The position numbers and the translations under genes are program-made. DNA of 64,000 bases from Opitutaceae bacterium (lineage in GTDB: Bacteria; Verrucomicrobiota; Verrucomicrobiia; Opitutales; Opitutaceae): positions 1 through 64,000 of the forward strand of contig JADJZJ010000059.1 of NCBI GenBank assembly GCA_016715765.1. The letters run 5' to 3'. The notes beneath the pieces were generated by a model, which saw only the letters and a list, made by a program, of their open reading frames with translations, ran no database searches and was not told the origin of the DNA. Below, piece after piece: positions 15,764 to 23,176 of the stretch (position 1 is the stretch's first letter; each line of letters opens with the position of its first letter).

Positions 15764-16708
15764 CTACGAGTTTGTTGAAACGTCGAGCTTGGGCAACGCG
15801 GCCTCGATTTCGGTGCGGAAGGGTTCGAGGCGCGGGGGCAGTCCGAGCCGGGCGCCGAGGGTTTCCACGGGTTCGTCGATGGCGAAGCCGGGTTGGTCGG
15901 TGGCGATTTCGAAGAGCACGCCGCCGGGTTCGCGGTAGTAGATGGATTTGAAATAGGCGCGGTCGATGATCGGGCTGACCTGCAGGCCGTGCTGCGCGAC
16001 CTCCTGGTGGGCGAGCATGTGGTTGGCATCATCCGGGGTGCGGAAGGCGATGTGGTGGATGGTGCCGGCGCCGTTGAGACCGCGGGGCAGGGCGGGGTCG
16101 ACCAGGAGGTCAATGTAGGTGCCGGGTCCGCCCGTCGCGACCGTGAAGCGGGTGCGCGTGGCGGTCCGGGCGAGTTCGCGGTATCCCATGGTCTCGGTGA
16201 GCACCGCGGCGGTCGGTCCGCCTTCGGTCAGGGCGAGGGTGGAACTGTGGAAGCCGCGGATGGCGTGGGCGGCGGGCACGTCCTTCGAGGGAGCGGGCGG
16301 GCGCTGGTCGGCTTCGGCCGTGGCGATGAGTTCGAGGCGCAGGCCGTCGGGATCAAACACCGTGAGCACCTGGTCGCCGAAGCGGGATTCGACCGGAGCG
16401 GTGGAAACGGCGAGTTTGTTCAGCCGTTCCTGCCAATAGGACAGGGCGCCGGCGGGAACGGAGAAGGCCGTGGCGTAGGCTTGACCGTGGCCGGGACGTC
16501 CGCGCTTCAGACCCATCCACGGAAAGAAGGTGAGCACGGTGCCCGGCGAGCCGGCATAGTCGCCGTAATAGAGATGGTAGGTGCCTGGGTCGTCCTGATT
16601 GACGGATTTCTTCACGAAGCGCAGGCCGAGCACCCGGGTGTAGAAATCCAGGTTCTGGCGTGGATCGGAGGCGATAGCGGTGATGTGGTGGAGGCCGAGG
16701 AGATTCAT
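15764..16708 (-). CDS. mhqO: Ring-cleaving dioxygenase, MhqO-like
   Basis: A 314-residue two-module VOC protein. The first module opens LLGLHHITAIASDPRQNLDF and the second begins IRGFHSSTLALTEGG. Metal ligands are expected at His in LHHIT, His in GTIHHIAFRT and Glu in VLFEIATD. Such proteins open hydroquinone or catechol rings and detoxify quinones. Spacing to the hydrolase (about 65 bases, containing a GTAG palindrome) and to doxX (about 120 bases, REP pair) suggests one transcript under the MarR regulator. Confidence 0.88.
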   Translation of the reverse strand: MNLLGLHHITAIASDPRQNLDFYTRVLGLRFVKKSVNQDDPGTYHLYYGDYAGSPGTVLTFFPWMGLKRGRPGHGQAYATAFSVPAGALSYWQERLNKLAVSTAPVESRFGDQVLTVFDPDGLRLELIATAEADQRPPAPSKDVPAAHAIRGFHSSTLALTEGGPTAAVLTETMGYRELARTATRTRFTVATGGPGTYIDLLVDPALPRGLNGAGTIHHIAFRTPDDANHMLAHQEVAQHGLQVSPIIDRAYFKSIYYREPGGVLFEIATDQPGFAIDEPVETLGARLGLPPRLEPFRTEIEAALPKLDVSTNS

Positions 16709-16722
16709 GGTGTGGTGTTGGA

Positions 16723-16831
16723 GTAGGGCAGGTCTGTGACCTGCCCGATTGAGGCGAAGGGTGCAGAGTGACGTGTGTGGCAGGTCGGACCTGTCCTCCG
16801 TAGGCTTGGCGAAGGAGGAGACCTGCCCTAC
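16723..16831. repeat. REP pair supplying the doxX stop codon
   Basis: The GTAGGGCAGGTCTGTGACC arm (16723-16745) faces an inverted arm that ends …ACCTGCCCTAC (16831). On the minus strand, the TAG inside this CTAC end is the doxX stop codon. Confidence 0.8.
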
Positions 16832-17262
16832 TTTGTCAGCTTGCTGTCGGCGGAGAGGGCGCCGCCGCCGGACACGACGAGGGCGACCGACATGGCCAGC
16901 AGGCTGAGCGCGAATTCCATGCCGGCGGGCATGAAGAAGGCGGAATTATGGACGGTGATGATCGCGACGAGCATCACGACGGCGGTGTTGAGGGCGGCGA
17001 AGCGCGTGGCCAGGCCGAGGATCAACAGCAGGCCGCCGAAGAATTCGCCGCTCCCGGCGAGCGTGGCCCAGAAGATGCCCGGGGTGAGGCCGAGTTTGTC
17101 GGCGAAGAATCCGGCCGTGCCTTGCAGGCCGTAGCCGCCGAACCACCCGAAGAGCTTTTGGGCCCCGTGGGCGGCCATGACGAGACCGAGGACGAGTCGG
17201 AGCGCGACTGGGGACCAGTTGCGCGGGTTGGTGCTGAGGAGTTTGTTGAGCAGGTTTTTCAT
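16828..17262 (-). CDS. DoxX-family membrane protein
   Basis: A 144-residue membrane protein with four hydrophobic helices. It carries the DoxX signature in RLVLGLVMAAHGAQKLFGWF, then GIFWATLAGSGEFFGGLLL, NTAVVMLVAIITVHN and ALSLLAMSVALVV. DoxX proteins of this type (MhqP, CatD) accompany quinone-detoxifying dioxygenases and are thought to act in redox stress at the membrane. The stop codon (TAG, 16830-16828) is part of the adjacent GTAG palindrome; the protein ends ADSKLTK. It lies 20 bases downstream of the marR gene. Confidence 0.9.
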   Translation of the reverse strand: MKNLLNKLLSTNPRNWSPVALRLVLGLVMAAHGAQKLFGWFGGYGLQGTAGFFADKLGLTPGIFWATLAGSGEFFGGLLLILGLATRFAALNTAVVMLVAIITVHNSAFFMPAGMEFALSLLAMSVALVVSGGGALSADSKLTK

Positions 17263-17282
17263 AGGATAGTTGGGATTGTGGA

Positions 17283-17810
17283 TTATGCTTTGAACTTGAA
17301 GTATAGGGGCGGGGAAGAGGGGGCGATTGGCAGGCCTGAAGCATCAGGCGGTTGGGATGACGGCCGGGGAACCGGGGGCGCCGACTTTTTGCAGAGCCAG
17401 CCCAGGGTGAATTGCTCGGCAGGGGAGAGGGCGGAGAATTCGTGGGTAATACTGGCTGCGACTTTGGGAAAGAGTTCCTCGATGAAGGCGCGTCCCTTGG
17501 GGGTGAGGGAGACGGTGATGAAACGCCGGTCTTCCTTATCGCGCTCACGGGTGACGAGCCCGGCTTTTTCAAGGTTGTCCACGATCAGGGTGATGTTGCC
17601 GCCGCTCTTGAGCAGCTTGCCGGCGAGTTCGGTTTGGCAGAGCGGACCGCGGTGCAGCAGGGCTTCCAAGACCCCGAATTGCGAGAGGGTGATCTCCTTG
17701 GGCAGGAGACTGTGGGCGCGAGCAGTCACCGACTCGGCTGCTCGCATCAACTTGATGTAAGCGTTGAGGGCATCGGTTTCAGCCTTGGTTCCTTGGTAGT
17801 GCGTTCCCAT
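17283..17810 (-). CDS. MarR-family regulator of the quinone-stress cluster
   Basis: A 175-residue winged-helix regulator. The recognition region ITLSQFGVLEALLHRGPLCQTELAGKLLKSGGNITLIVDNLEKAGLV and the wing RERDKEDRRFITVSLTPKGRAF (given here in parts) are typical of the HosA/MhqR/OhrR side of the family. No conserved redox Cys is visible in the N-terminal helix. It heads the marR-doxX-mhqO-mhqD run and has an inverted repeat overlapping its promoter, so autorepression relieved by electrophiles is likely by analogy with MhqR. Confidence 0.9.
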   Translation of the reverse strand: MGTHYQGTKAETDALNAYIKLMRAAESVTARAHSLLPKEITLSQFGVLEALLHRGPLCQTELAGKLLKSGGNITLIVDNLEKAGLVTRERDKEDRRFITVSLTPKGRAFIEELFPKVAASITHEFSALSPAEQFTLGWLCKKSAPPVPRPSSQPPDASGLPIAPSSPPLYFKFKA

Positions 17811-17819
17811 AACGATTCA

Positions 17820-17850
17820 ATATCGAAGTAATTAAAGATTCGATGTCAAA
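17820..17850 (-). promoter_or_regulatory. Promoter with overlapping operator for marR
   Basis: A perfect inverted repeat ATCGAA (17822-17827) / TTCGAT (17839-17844) with an 11-base spacer lies 12 bases before the marR start. On the minus strand, a consensus -35 TTGACA (17849-17844) overlaps one arm, with a GATATT -10 about 19 bases on. A repressor on this site would block its own transcription. TTCGA half-sites resemble those of the Bacillus MhqR operator. Confidence 0.55.
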
Positions 17851-17910
17851 CTATTATATATGGAATGTAAATTGACGCTGATTTGCAGGCATTTAGCGGT
17901 GGCAGTCTGA

Positions 17911-17995
17911 GTAGTGCCGGTCTTTAGCCGGCACTGGATTGGCAGCGCCGAACTGCAATGTGGCGCAGAGAACGCGGGCTAAAGCTCCGCGCTAC
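17911..17995. repeat. Two GTAG hairpins facing each other
   Basis: GTAG-TGCCGG-TCTTTAG-CCGGCA (17911-17934) and AACGCGGGCTAAAGCTCCGCG, ending GCTAC (17971-17995), lie in the gap between marR and rpiB. Their loops share the TTTAG/CTAAAG core. Confidence 0.75.
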
Positions 17996-18030
17996 ACTTC
18001 GGTTGCGCATCCGGGAGGGGAGTTTGTTTC

Positions 18031-18474
18031 TCAGGCCAGCTCGTCGATCTTCTGGATGCGGCGGATGTGACGGCCGCCCTCGAATTCTGTCGAGAGCCAG
18101 ACGCGGACAATCTTGAGGGCCATTTCCAAGGTGATGGTGCGCTCGCCCAAGGAGAGGCAGTTGGCGTCGTTGTGGGAGCGATTCCAGATGGCGACCTGCT
18201 CGTTCCAGCAGACGCCGCACCGGACGCCCTTCACGCGATTGGCCGAGATGGCTTCGCCGTTGCCGGATCCACCCAGCACGATGCCGCGTTCGTATTCCCC
18301 GGCGGCCACCGCGCGGGCCACGGGAAAACAGAAATCGGGGAAGTCGCAGCTCTCGGTGGAGTGCGTGCCGAAATCGCGCACGGTGTGGCCCTCGGCCAGC
18401 AGCATTTCCTTGATGGCTTCCTTGTATTGGAAACCGGCGTGATCCGAACCGAGGGCGATGGAGAATGATTTCAT
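18031..18474 (-). CDS. rpiB: Ribose-5-phosphate isomerase B
   Basis: RpiB interconverts ribose 5-phosphate and ribulose 5-phosphate in the pentose phosphate pathway. The 147-residue protein shows IALGSDHAGFQYKEAIKE, the phosphate-binding GIVLGGSGNGEAISANRV (with the family's Cys/Thr position as Ser), and RSHNDANCLSLGERTI with the catalytic region. The ATG at 18474 gives the normal start MKSFSIALGSDHAG. It diverges from the lipoprotein gene; 77 bases separate the two starts. Confidence 0.93.
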   Translation of the reverse strand: MKSFSIALGSDHAGFQYKEAIKEMLLAEGHTVRDFGTHSTESCDFPDFCFPVARAVAAGEYERGIVLGGSGNGEAISANRVKGVRCGVCWNEQVAIWNRSHNDANCLSLGERTITLEMALKIVRVWLSTEFEGGRHIRRIQKIDELA

Positions 18475-18551
18475 GGGCGGGGTGAACAGTTGAGGGTTTG
18501 CCCTGTCATTGAGCAGGTGGCACAGTACCCGCCGCAAACAAAATTCACCCC

Positions 18552-18974
18552 ATGAAACCATTGCGCATACTATTTATGGCCGCGTTGCTGATCGCCGTGA
18601 CGGGTTGCAACACCCTGGACAAGCGCATCAGCACCCGGCAGTCGCAGTTTGATGCCTGGCCGGCTGAGGTGAGGGAAAAAATCCGCGCGGGCCGGGTGGA
18701 TATCGGCTTCACGCCCGAGCAGGTGCTGGTCGCATTGGGTGAACCGGTGCGGAAATACCAGCGCACCACGACGGAGGGCAAGTCGGAGGTCTGGGCCTAC
18801 ACCGGGAGCCGGGTGGGTTTTTCCATCGGCCTGGGCATGGGTTCGTACCACGGCGGGGGAGCCTATGCCGGCGGCGTGGCCTACGAGACGCCCACCTACG
18901 GGGCTGAGGATGAGCGCGTGCGGATCGTGTTCGAAAACGACCGGGTCACGTCCGTCGAGAAACGGGCGAAGTAA
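18552..18974 (+). CDS. Lipoprotein with a BamE/SmpA-like segment
   Basis: A 140-residue protein with a lipoprotein signal peptide (LFMAALLIAVTGC, lipobox VTGC with Cys at about residue 19). The mature part has DIGFTPEQVLVALGEPVRKYQR and WAYTGSRVGF, which resembles the small BamE/SmpA fold. A Gly/Tyr-rich stretch (GMGSYHGGGAYAGG) and a final strand with RVRIVFENDRVTSVE follow. It probably sits in the outer membrane facing the periplasm. The exact role is unknown; it is too divergent to call bamE. Confidence 0.75.
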   Translation: MKPLRILFMAALLIAVTGCNTLDKRISTRQSQFDAWPAEVREKIRAGRVDIGFTPEQVLVALGEPVRKYQRTTTEGKSEVWAYTGSRVGFSIGLGMGSYHGGGAYAGGVAYETPTYGAEDERVRIVFENDRVTSVEKRAK

Positions 18975-19023
18975 GGGATCCTGGGAGCGCGGGCGGCTCG
19001 CCCGCATTCCCGGAACGACCTAC

Positions 19024-19084
19024 TGTAGGAGCGGCTTTACGCCGCGAGTTCGAGCTGCAATCGCGGCGTAAAGCCGCTCCTACA
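19024..19084. repeat. Perfect palindrome, GTAGGAGCGGC family
   Basis: 24-bp arms TGTAGGAGCGGCTTTACGCC(GCGA) at 19024-19047 and their exact reverse complement at 19061-19084 surround 13 bases. Each arm is itself a GTAG-led hairpin (GCGGC/GCCGC). Confidence 0.85.
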
Positions 19085-19133
19085 AATTCCAACGCAGCCA
19101 GTCCGGCTTGGGCTGCGCCGCACTCCCACGTCA

Positions 19134-19823
19134 TCAACCTTCAATCAGCCGCAGGAAGGCGGCGGTGTCGGCGAGGTCGGCGAAGGCGGCCGTGGGCTCG
19201 CAGGCCTGCAATTCCGCCAGGGAGTAGTGACCGGTCGCGACCGCGATCGTGCGGGCGCCGATGACCTTGCCGCAGGCGACATCGTGGGGCGTATCCCCGA
19301 TGATGTAGGTGCGCTCCGGGACAAAGTCGGCGGTGTGTTTCTCCCGGGCCCGACGCAGCGCGTGCGGCCCGAGATCGTTGCGCTGCGGGCTGTCGTCAGC
19401 GAAGGCGCCGAACTCGAAGTAATGCCAGGCCTGGAAGTGGGTGAGTTTCAATTCCGCCCCGCGCAGCATGTTCCCGGTCAGCAACCCCTGCCGGATGGTG
19501 GGATGACGGTGCACGGTCTCGAGCAACTCGCGGACCCCGGGCAGCAACTGGCCCTGCTTGCCGCTGCTCAACTCGACCGGCAGCAGGGACAGATAGCCTT
19601 CGAGATAGGTGTGGATGTTCTCCGGCGTGACGGGCAGGCCGACCGTCCGCAGCACCTCGCTCACGATCCAGCTGTCCGTGCGCCCGGCCCAGTCAATGGT
19701 GTGCAGGTCGCATTTTTTTCCGAAGCGCTCCAACAGGGCGCGTTCCATGGCGCGAAATCCGGCCCCGTGTGAAACGATCAGGGTGCCGTCGATATCCCAG
19801 AGCAGGAGGGTGGGTTTACTCAC
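19134..19823 (-). CDS. HAD-family hydrolase, phosphoglycolate phosphatase-like
   Basis: A 229-residue subfamily IA HAD phosphatase with nucleophile motif LLLWDIDGTLIVSHGAG, helical cap (residues about 18-85), motif II QGLLTGNML, Lys/Arg in LRRAREKH, and acidic motif TYIIGDTPHDVACGKVIGA. Phosphoglycolate or other small phosphate esters are likely substrates; sequence does not decide. I prefer the GTG at 19823 (VSKPTLLLWDIDG) over the further ATG at 19859, which adds an Arg/Pro-rich leader. Confidence 0.85.
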   Translation of the reverse strand: MSKPTLLLWDIDGTLIVSHGAGFRAMERALLERFGKKCDLHTIDWAGRTDSWIVSEVLRTVGLPVTPENIHTYLEGYLSLLPVELSSGKQGQLLPGVRELLETVHRHPTIRQGLLTGNMLRGAELKLTHFQAWHYFEFGAFADDSPQRNDLGPHALRRAREKHTADFVPERTYIIGDTPHDVACGKVIGARTIAVATGHYSLAELQACEPTAAFADLADTAAFLRLIEG

Positions 19824-19888
19824 GCGACCAAGGTGCGGTGGCGGACGACGGCAGGGCAAGTCACATCAGCATCAAGACTGGCCGAGTT

Positions 19889-20083
19889 GTAGGGCGGGGT
19901 CTCCGATCCCCGCCTGGGAGCGCGACCAGCCTGCCCTCCGTAGGCCCGGCGAAGGAGGGCCCTCGGTCGCAATCGACCGCAGTCCTTCCGATCGCGGAGA
20001 AAGAGAAAGATTACGAGAACGAGAAAGATTAGGATTCCAGCGCGGCAAAGGAGGGAAGGCGGGGATCGGAATCCCCGCCCTAC
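19889..20083. repeat. Composite REP unit with TTACGAGAACGAG core
   Basis: The left end is GTAGGGCGGGGTCTCCGATC (19889 on) and the right end is GGGATCGGAATCCCCGCCC followed by TAC (20083). Inside are a GACCGAGGGC-type segment and an AGAAAGATTACGAGAACGAG purine tract. The same composite, in either direction, occurs at 27195, 33838 and 49136. Confidence 0.8.
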
Positions 20084-21018
20084 AACTTGGCACCTGGAGT
20101 GTGATGCTCAATGGTGGTGGCGTGGTTGTTACCGTACGCCCTGGGCGCGAGGCCGGTGAAGCGGCGGAAGACCGTGGCGAAATACTGGGAACTGGAGAAT
20201 CCCAGCGCGTGGGCGAGTTCCGTGACCCGGACCCCCGGCCGGCGCAGTTCGGTGCAGGCGGCGGCGATCTTGGCGCGCAGGATGTATTCGCCGGGCGGAA
20301 GGCCGACCTCCTGCCGGAAACGGGCCTTGAAGCGGGATTCGGAGAGGCCGATCGCCTGCGCGACTGCCGACACGTACAGCGGCTCGCGAATATGCGCGGC
20401 CATGTGGGCGAGGCAGCGCTGGATGCGGGGGGACACCCCGACGCCGACGTCGGCCCGGCCCGCGCGCAAGGTGGCGAAGAGATAGCGCAGCACCAGGTTG
20501 GCGGCCGCGATACGGTCGAGCAGCGCGACCGGGCGGCGGACCAGCGTGTTCAATATTGCACTGCATAGTTCCGCCGCCTCGCGGGGCGCAGAAAAGTGCC
20601 GTTCCGGCAGCGCCAGCAAGGCCTGGCGCAGGGCGATGGCGGCGGGACGCTCAAGGAAAAGCAGCGGTGCGTCCAACGGCTGCATGCGGATCAGGACCCA
20701 ATGCAGCCGGCCTTTTTCCTCCGGGGCGTCGGCGGTGTCCAGGCAGTCGCCCGGGAAAGTCACCAGCTGGTCGCCGCCCTGCATCTCGTAGCGTTGGTCG
20801 TCGATGCGGTAAGTCTGGACTCCGCGGGCGAGGAAACAGACGCCCAGGCAGCCGGCGTGGGCGACCCCGGTCAGGCCGCGCTGGGCGGATTGGTGGTGGT
20901 AGCTGCCGATTTCAAGGACCCCGGGCACGTTGATGGCGCGGGCAAACAGGTCCACCCGGCCCGACTGGCGGGCGCTGGGGACGCGCCGGTGGATGTTCGA
21001 TTTTATACTGGGCGACAT
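20080..21018 (-). CDS. AraC-family transcriptional regulator
   Basis: A 312-residue regulator with an N-terminal cupin-like sensing domain (about 30-190; GVCFLARGVQTYRIDDQRYE, GGDQLVTFPGDCLDT). A C-terminal double helix-turn-helix follows (ISPRIQRCLAHM, PLYVSAVAQAIGLSESRFKA, VTELAHALGFSSSQYFATVF and the FRRFTGLAPRAY signature). Its start (21018) is only 43 bases from the start of the divergent PhyH gene. This is the classical layout of a regulator controlling the adjacent catabolic genes. The 3' end reaches into the composite repeat at 20083. Confidence 0.9.
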   Translation of the reverse strand: MSPSIKSNIHRRVPSARQSGRVDLFARAINVPGVLEIGSYHHQSAQRGLTGVAHAGCLGVCFLARGVQTYRIDDQRYEMQGGDQLVTFPGDCLDTADAPEEKGRLHWVLIRMQPLDAPLLFLERPAAIALRQALLALPERHFSAPREAAELCSAILNTLVRRPVALLDRIAAANLVLRYLFATLRAGRADVGVGVSPRIQRCLAHMAAHIREPLYVSAVAQAIGLSESRFKARFRQEVGLPPGEYILRAKIAAACTELRRPGVRVTELAHALGFSSSQYFATVFRRFTGLAPRAYGNNHATTIEHHTPGAKL

Positions 21019-21061
21019 TCTTGGACGCAAAATGGCCACGGGGCCGGCATACTGTCGAGCG

Positions 21062-21892
21062 ATGAATACCCCCGCCACCACACCCGCCATGCCCGACTAC
21101 GGCGCTCCCGCCGCGCTCCCGCCCACGCACCTGCTCAGCGCGGAGCAGATCGCGTTCTATCAGGAGCACGGGTATCTCGCCATTGATGCCATCATGCCGG
21201 CGGCGGAGATCGAAACCGTAAAGCGCATCTACGACCGGCTCTTCAACGAGGACCGGGAACTGACCGGGAAGGACACCTACGACCTGGCCGGAGCGAAGAC
21301 CCAGGGCCGGAAAGAGGCCATTCCGCAGATCCTGCAGCCGGGCAAGTATGCCCCGGCACTGCTGGAGACCCAGATGGTGGCCAACCTGAAGGCCATGATG
21401 CAGCAGCTGCACGGGCCGGAGACGAAGATGATGGGCGATCACGCCATCAACAAGCCGCCGCACAACGCCGCACCCACGCCGTGGCATCAGGACGAGGCGT
21501 ATTGGGATCCGGCCAAGGAATACTCGAGCCTGAGCGTGTGGATCCCCCTGCAGCCCGCGACCAGGGTGAACGGTTGCATGTGCTTTGTGCCGGGATCGCA
21601 CCGATTGGAAATCGTGCCACACCGGCCGATCGGCGACAACCCGCTCACGCCCGGACTCGAAGTGGTGCCGGGCGCCTTTGATCTCGGCAAGGTAGTGGCC
21701 TGCGAGCTGCCGGCGGGCGGGGCGACCTTCCATAACGGCCGCACGCTGCACTTCACGCCGGCCAACAATTCCGATGATTTTCGGCGCGCCTATATCGCGA
21801 TGGGTTCGGCGTACGAGAGGCCGCGCGCGGTGTCCCGGCATTTCCCGTGGCAGGAACGCCAGCGGGCGGCGAGGGCGGCGGCGGTGAAGTGA
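21062..21892 (+). CDS. Phytanoyl-CoA dioxygenase (PhyH) family protein
   Basis: A 276-residue Fe(II)/2-oxoglutarate-dependent oxygenase. It has an N-terminal LLSAEQIAFYQEHGYLAID, an iron motif HxD in TPWHQDEAYWDP, substrate/oxoglutarate region YSSLSVWIPLQPATRVNGCM, CFVPGSHR and distal His in ATFHNGRTLHFTPAN followed by RRAY. PhyH proteins hydroxylate diverse small molecules. Followed by a hydroxyacid dehydrogenase and an enolase-superfamily gene on the same strand, it may start a catabolic pathway for a sugar acid or similar compound. A fragment of its 3' end is duplicated at 24408-24455. Confidence 0.88.
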   Translation: MNTPATTPAMPDYGAPAALPPTHLLSAEQIAFYQEHGYLAIDAIMPAAEIETVKRIYDRLFNEDRELTGKDTYDLAGAKTQGRKEAIPQILQPGKYAPALLETQMVANLKAMMQQLHGPETKMMGDHAINKPPHNAAPTPWHQDEAYWDPAKEYSSLSVWIPLQPATRVNGCMCFVPGSHRLEIVPHRPIGDNPLTPGLEVVPGAFDLGKVVACELPAGGATFHNGRTLHFTPANNSDDFRRAYIAMGSAYERPRAVSRHFPWQERQRAARAAAVK

Positions 21893-21901
21893 GTTTTTGT
21901 T

Positions 21902-22031
21902 GTAGGGAACCCCAAACAGTCTCACGCGGAGACGCGGAGAACGCAGAGAGTATTTTCAACTACTCCGCGTTCTCCGCGTCTCCGCGTGAAAAAAAGTGGT
22001 TTACTGGCGGGGTTCGGAGACCCCGCCCTAC
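21902..22031. repeat. Palindromic element with CACGCGGAGACGCGGAG arms
   Basis: The unit starts GTAGGGAACCCC, contains CTCACGCGGAGACGCGGAG facing CTCCGCGTCTCCGCGTGA around TATTTTCAACTA, and ends with the GGGGTTCGGAGACCCCGCCC-TAC arm. A near copy is at 24474-24605. Confidence 0.8.
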
Positions 22032-22172
22032 ATCAGACTCAGCGCCGCACCGCCGGATTCATCCCGGGAGACCGGGCTCCTTGGCGGGGAATTTCCGTGC
22101 AGGATTGCTCGCCAACCTGCGCCCGGTGCGTTGGGGTCGTGCCTCAGTTGTCCGTAACTGCCCCGATCCCCC

Positions 22173-23162
22173 ATGAATCTCCTGCTTGCCTACGGTGGAA
22201 CGACTGACTGGAAGCTGCCGCCTGATGTCAGGGTGACATGCTGCGGCGAGTCGGCGGCCGCGATCGAGGCAGGTCTCCGCCCGGACACGGAGGTGCTGGT
22301 GACCGATGCGCTGCCGCCGGCGAACGCACCGGCGGCGGGACTGCGCTGGATTCACCTCATGTCGGCCGGCTACAACCAGGCCATCGGGCATCCGCTCGCG
22401 CTGCGGGCGGGCATGCGGGTGTCGAATGCCGCCGGCATCTGCGCCGGGCCCATGGCGGAATTTGTGGTCGGGCAAATGCTGCGGCACGTGAAGCGATTCG
22501 ACGATTTCATCCGGCTGCAATCGGAGCGCACCTGGCCGGGCCGCATGGCGATGGCGACCCCGCCGCTGCGCGGACGCCGGGCCCTCATCGTGGGCTATGG
22601 CGGGGTGGGGCGGGAGACGGCGCGACTACTCACCGCCCTGGGTGTGACGGTGGATGCCGTGCAGCGCACGGCCGATCGCCAGCGCTATGCCGGCTACCTG
22701 CCGCAGCCCGGCATGGGTGATGCCGAGGGACTGCTGCCGGCCCGGATATTCCCGATCGAGCAATTGGAAGCGGCGTTGGCGTCGGCGGATTTTGTGATCC
22801 TGACGATTCCACTGACCCCGCGGACCCGGCATTTGCTCAACGGCCCGACCCTGGCGGCGATGAAACCCGGCGCGGTGATCATCAATGTGGCCCGGGGCGG
22901 TTTGATTGAAACCGCCGCGCTGATCGCGGCGCTGGATTCCGGGCGGGTCGACCATGCCTACCTTGATGTTTTTGAACCGGAGCCATTGGCCGCCGACTCG
23001 CCGCTTTGGGCGCACCCACGCATCACCGCTACGCCGCACATGTCAGGGGTGATGCCCGACGCGGCAGTTCAGCAGGAGGGACTGTTGCGGCAGAACCTGG
23101 CCAGGTACCAGACGGGGAAACCACTGCTCAATGAGATCGCCCCGGTCCGGTTGAAAGGTTGA
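22173..23162 (+). CDS. D-2-hydroxyacid dehydrogenase, NAD-dependent
   Basis: A 329-residue protein with NAD-binding motif LIVGYGGVGRETARLL, then Arg in INVARGGLIETAAL, Glu in LDVFEPEPLAADSPL and catalytic His in ITATPHMSG. This is the standard Arg-Glu-His arrangement of the family that interconverts 2-hydroxy and 2-oxo acids. Its stop overlaps the run into the enolase-superfamily gene (14 bases apart), so the two are co-transcribed. Substrate is unknown, likely an acid intermediate of the same pathway. Confidence 0.9.
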   Translation: MNLLLAYGGTTDWKLPPDVRVTCCGESAAAIEAGLRPDTEVLVTDALPPANAPAAGLRWIHLMSAGYNQAIGHPLALRAGMRVSNAAGICAGPMAEFVVGQMLRHVKRFDDFIRLQSERTWPGRMAMATPPLRGRRALIVGYGGVGRETARLLTALGVTVDAVQRTADRQRYAGYLPQPGMGDAEGLLPARIFPIEQLEAALASADFVILTIPLTPRTRHLLNGPTLAAMKPGAVIINVARGGLIETAALIAALDSGRVDHAYLDVFEPEPLAADSPLWAHPRITATPHMSGVMPDAAVQQEGLLRQNLARYQTGKPLLNEIAPVRLKG

Positions 23163-23176
23163 GGCCGGCTCCGCCC

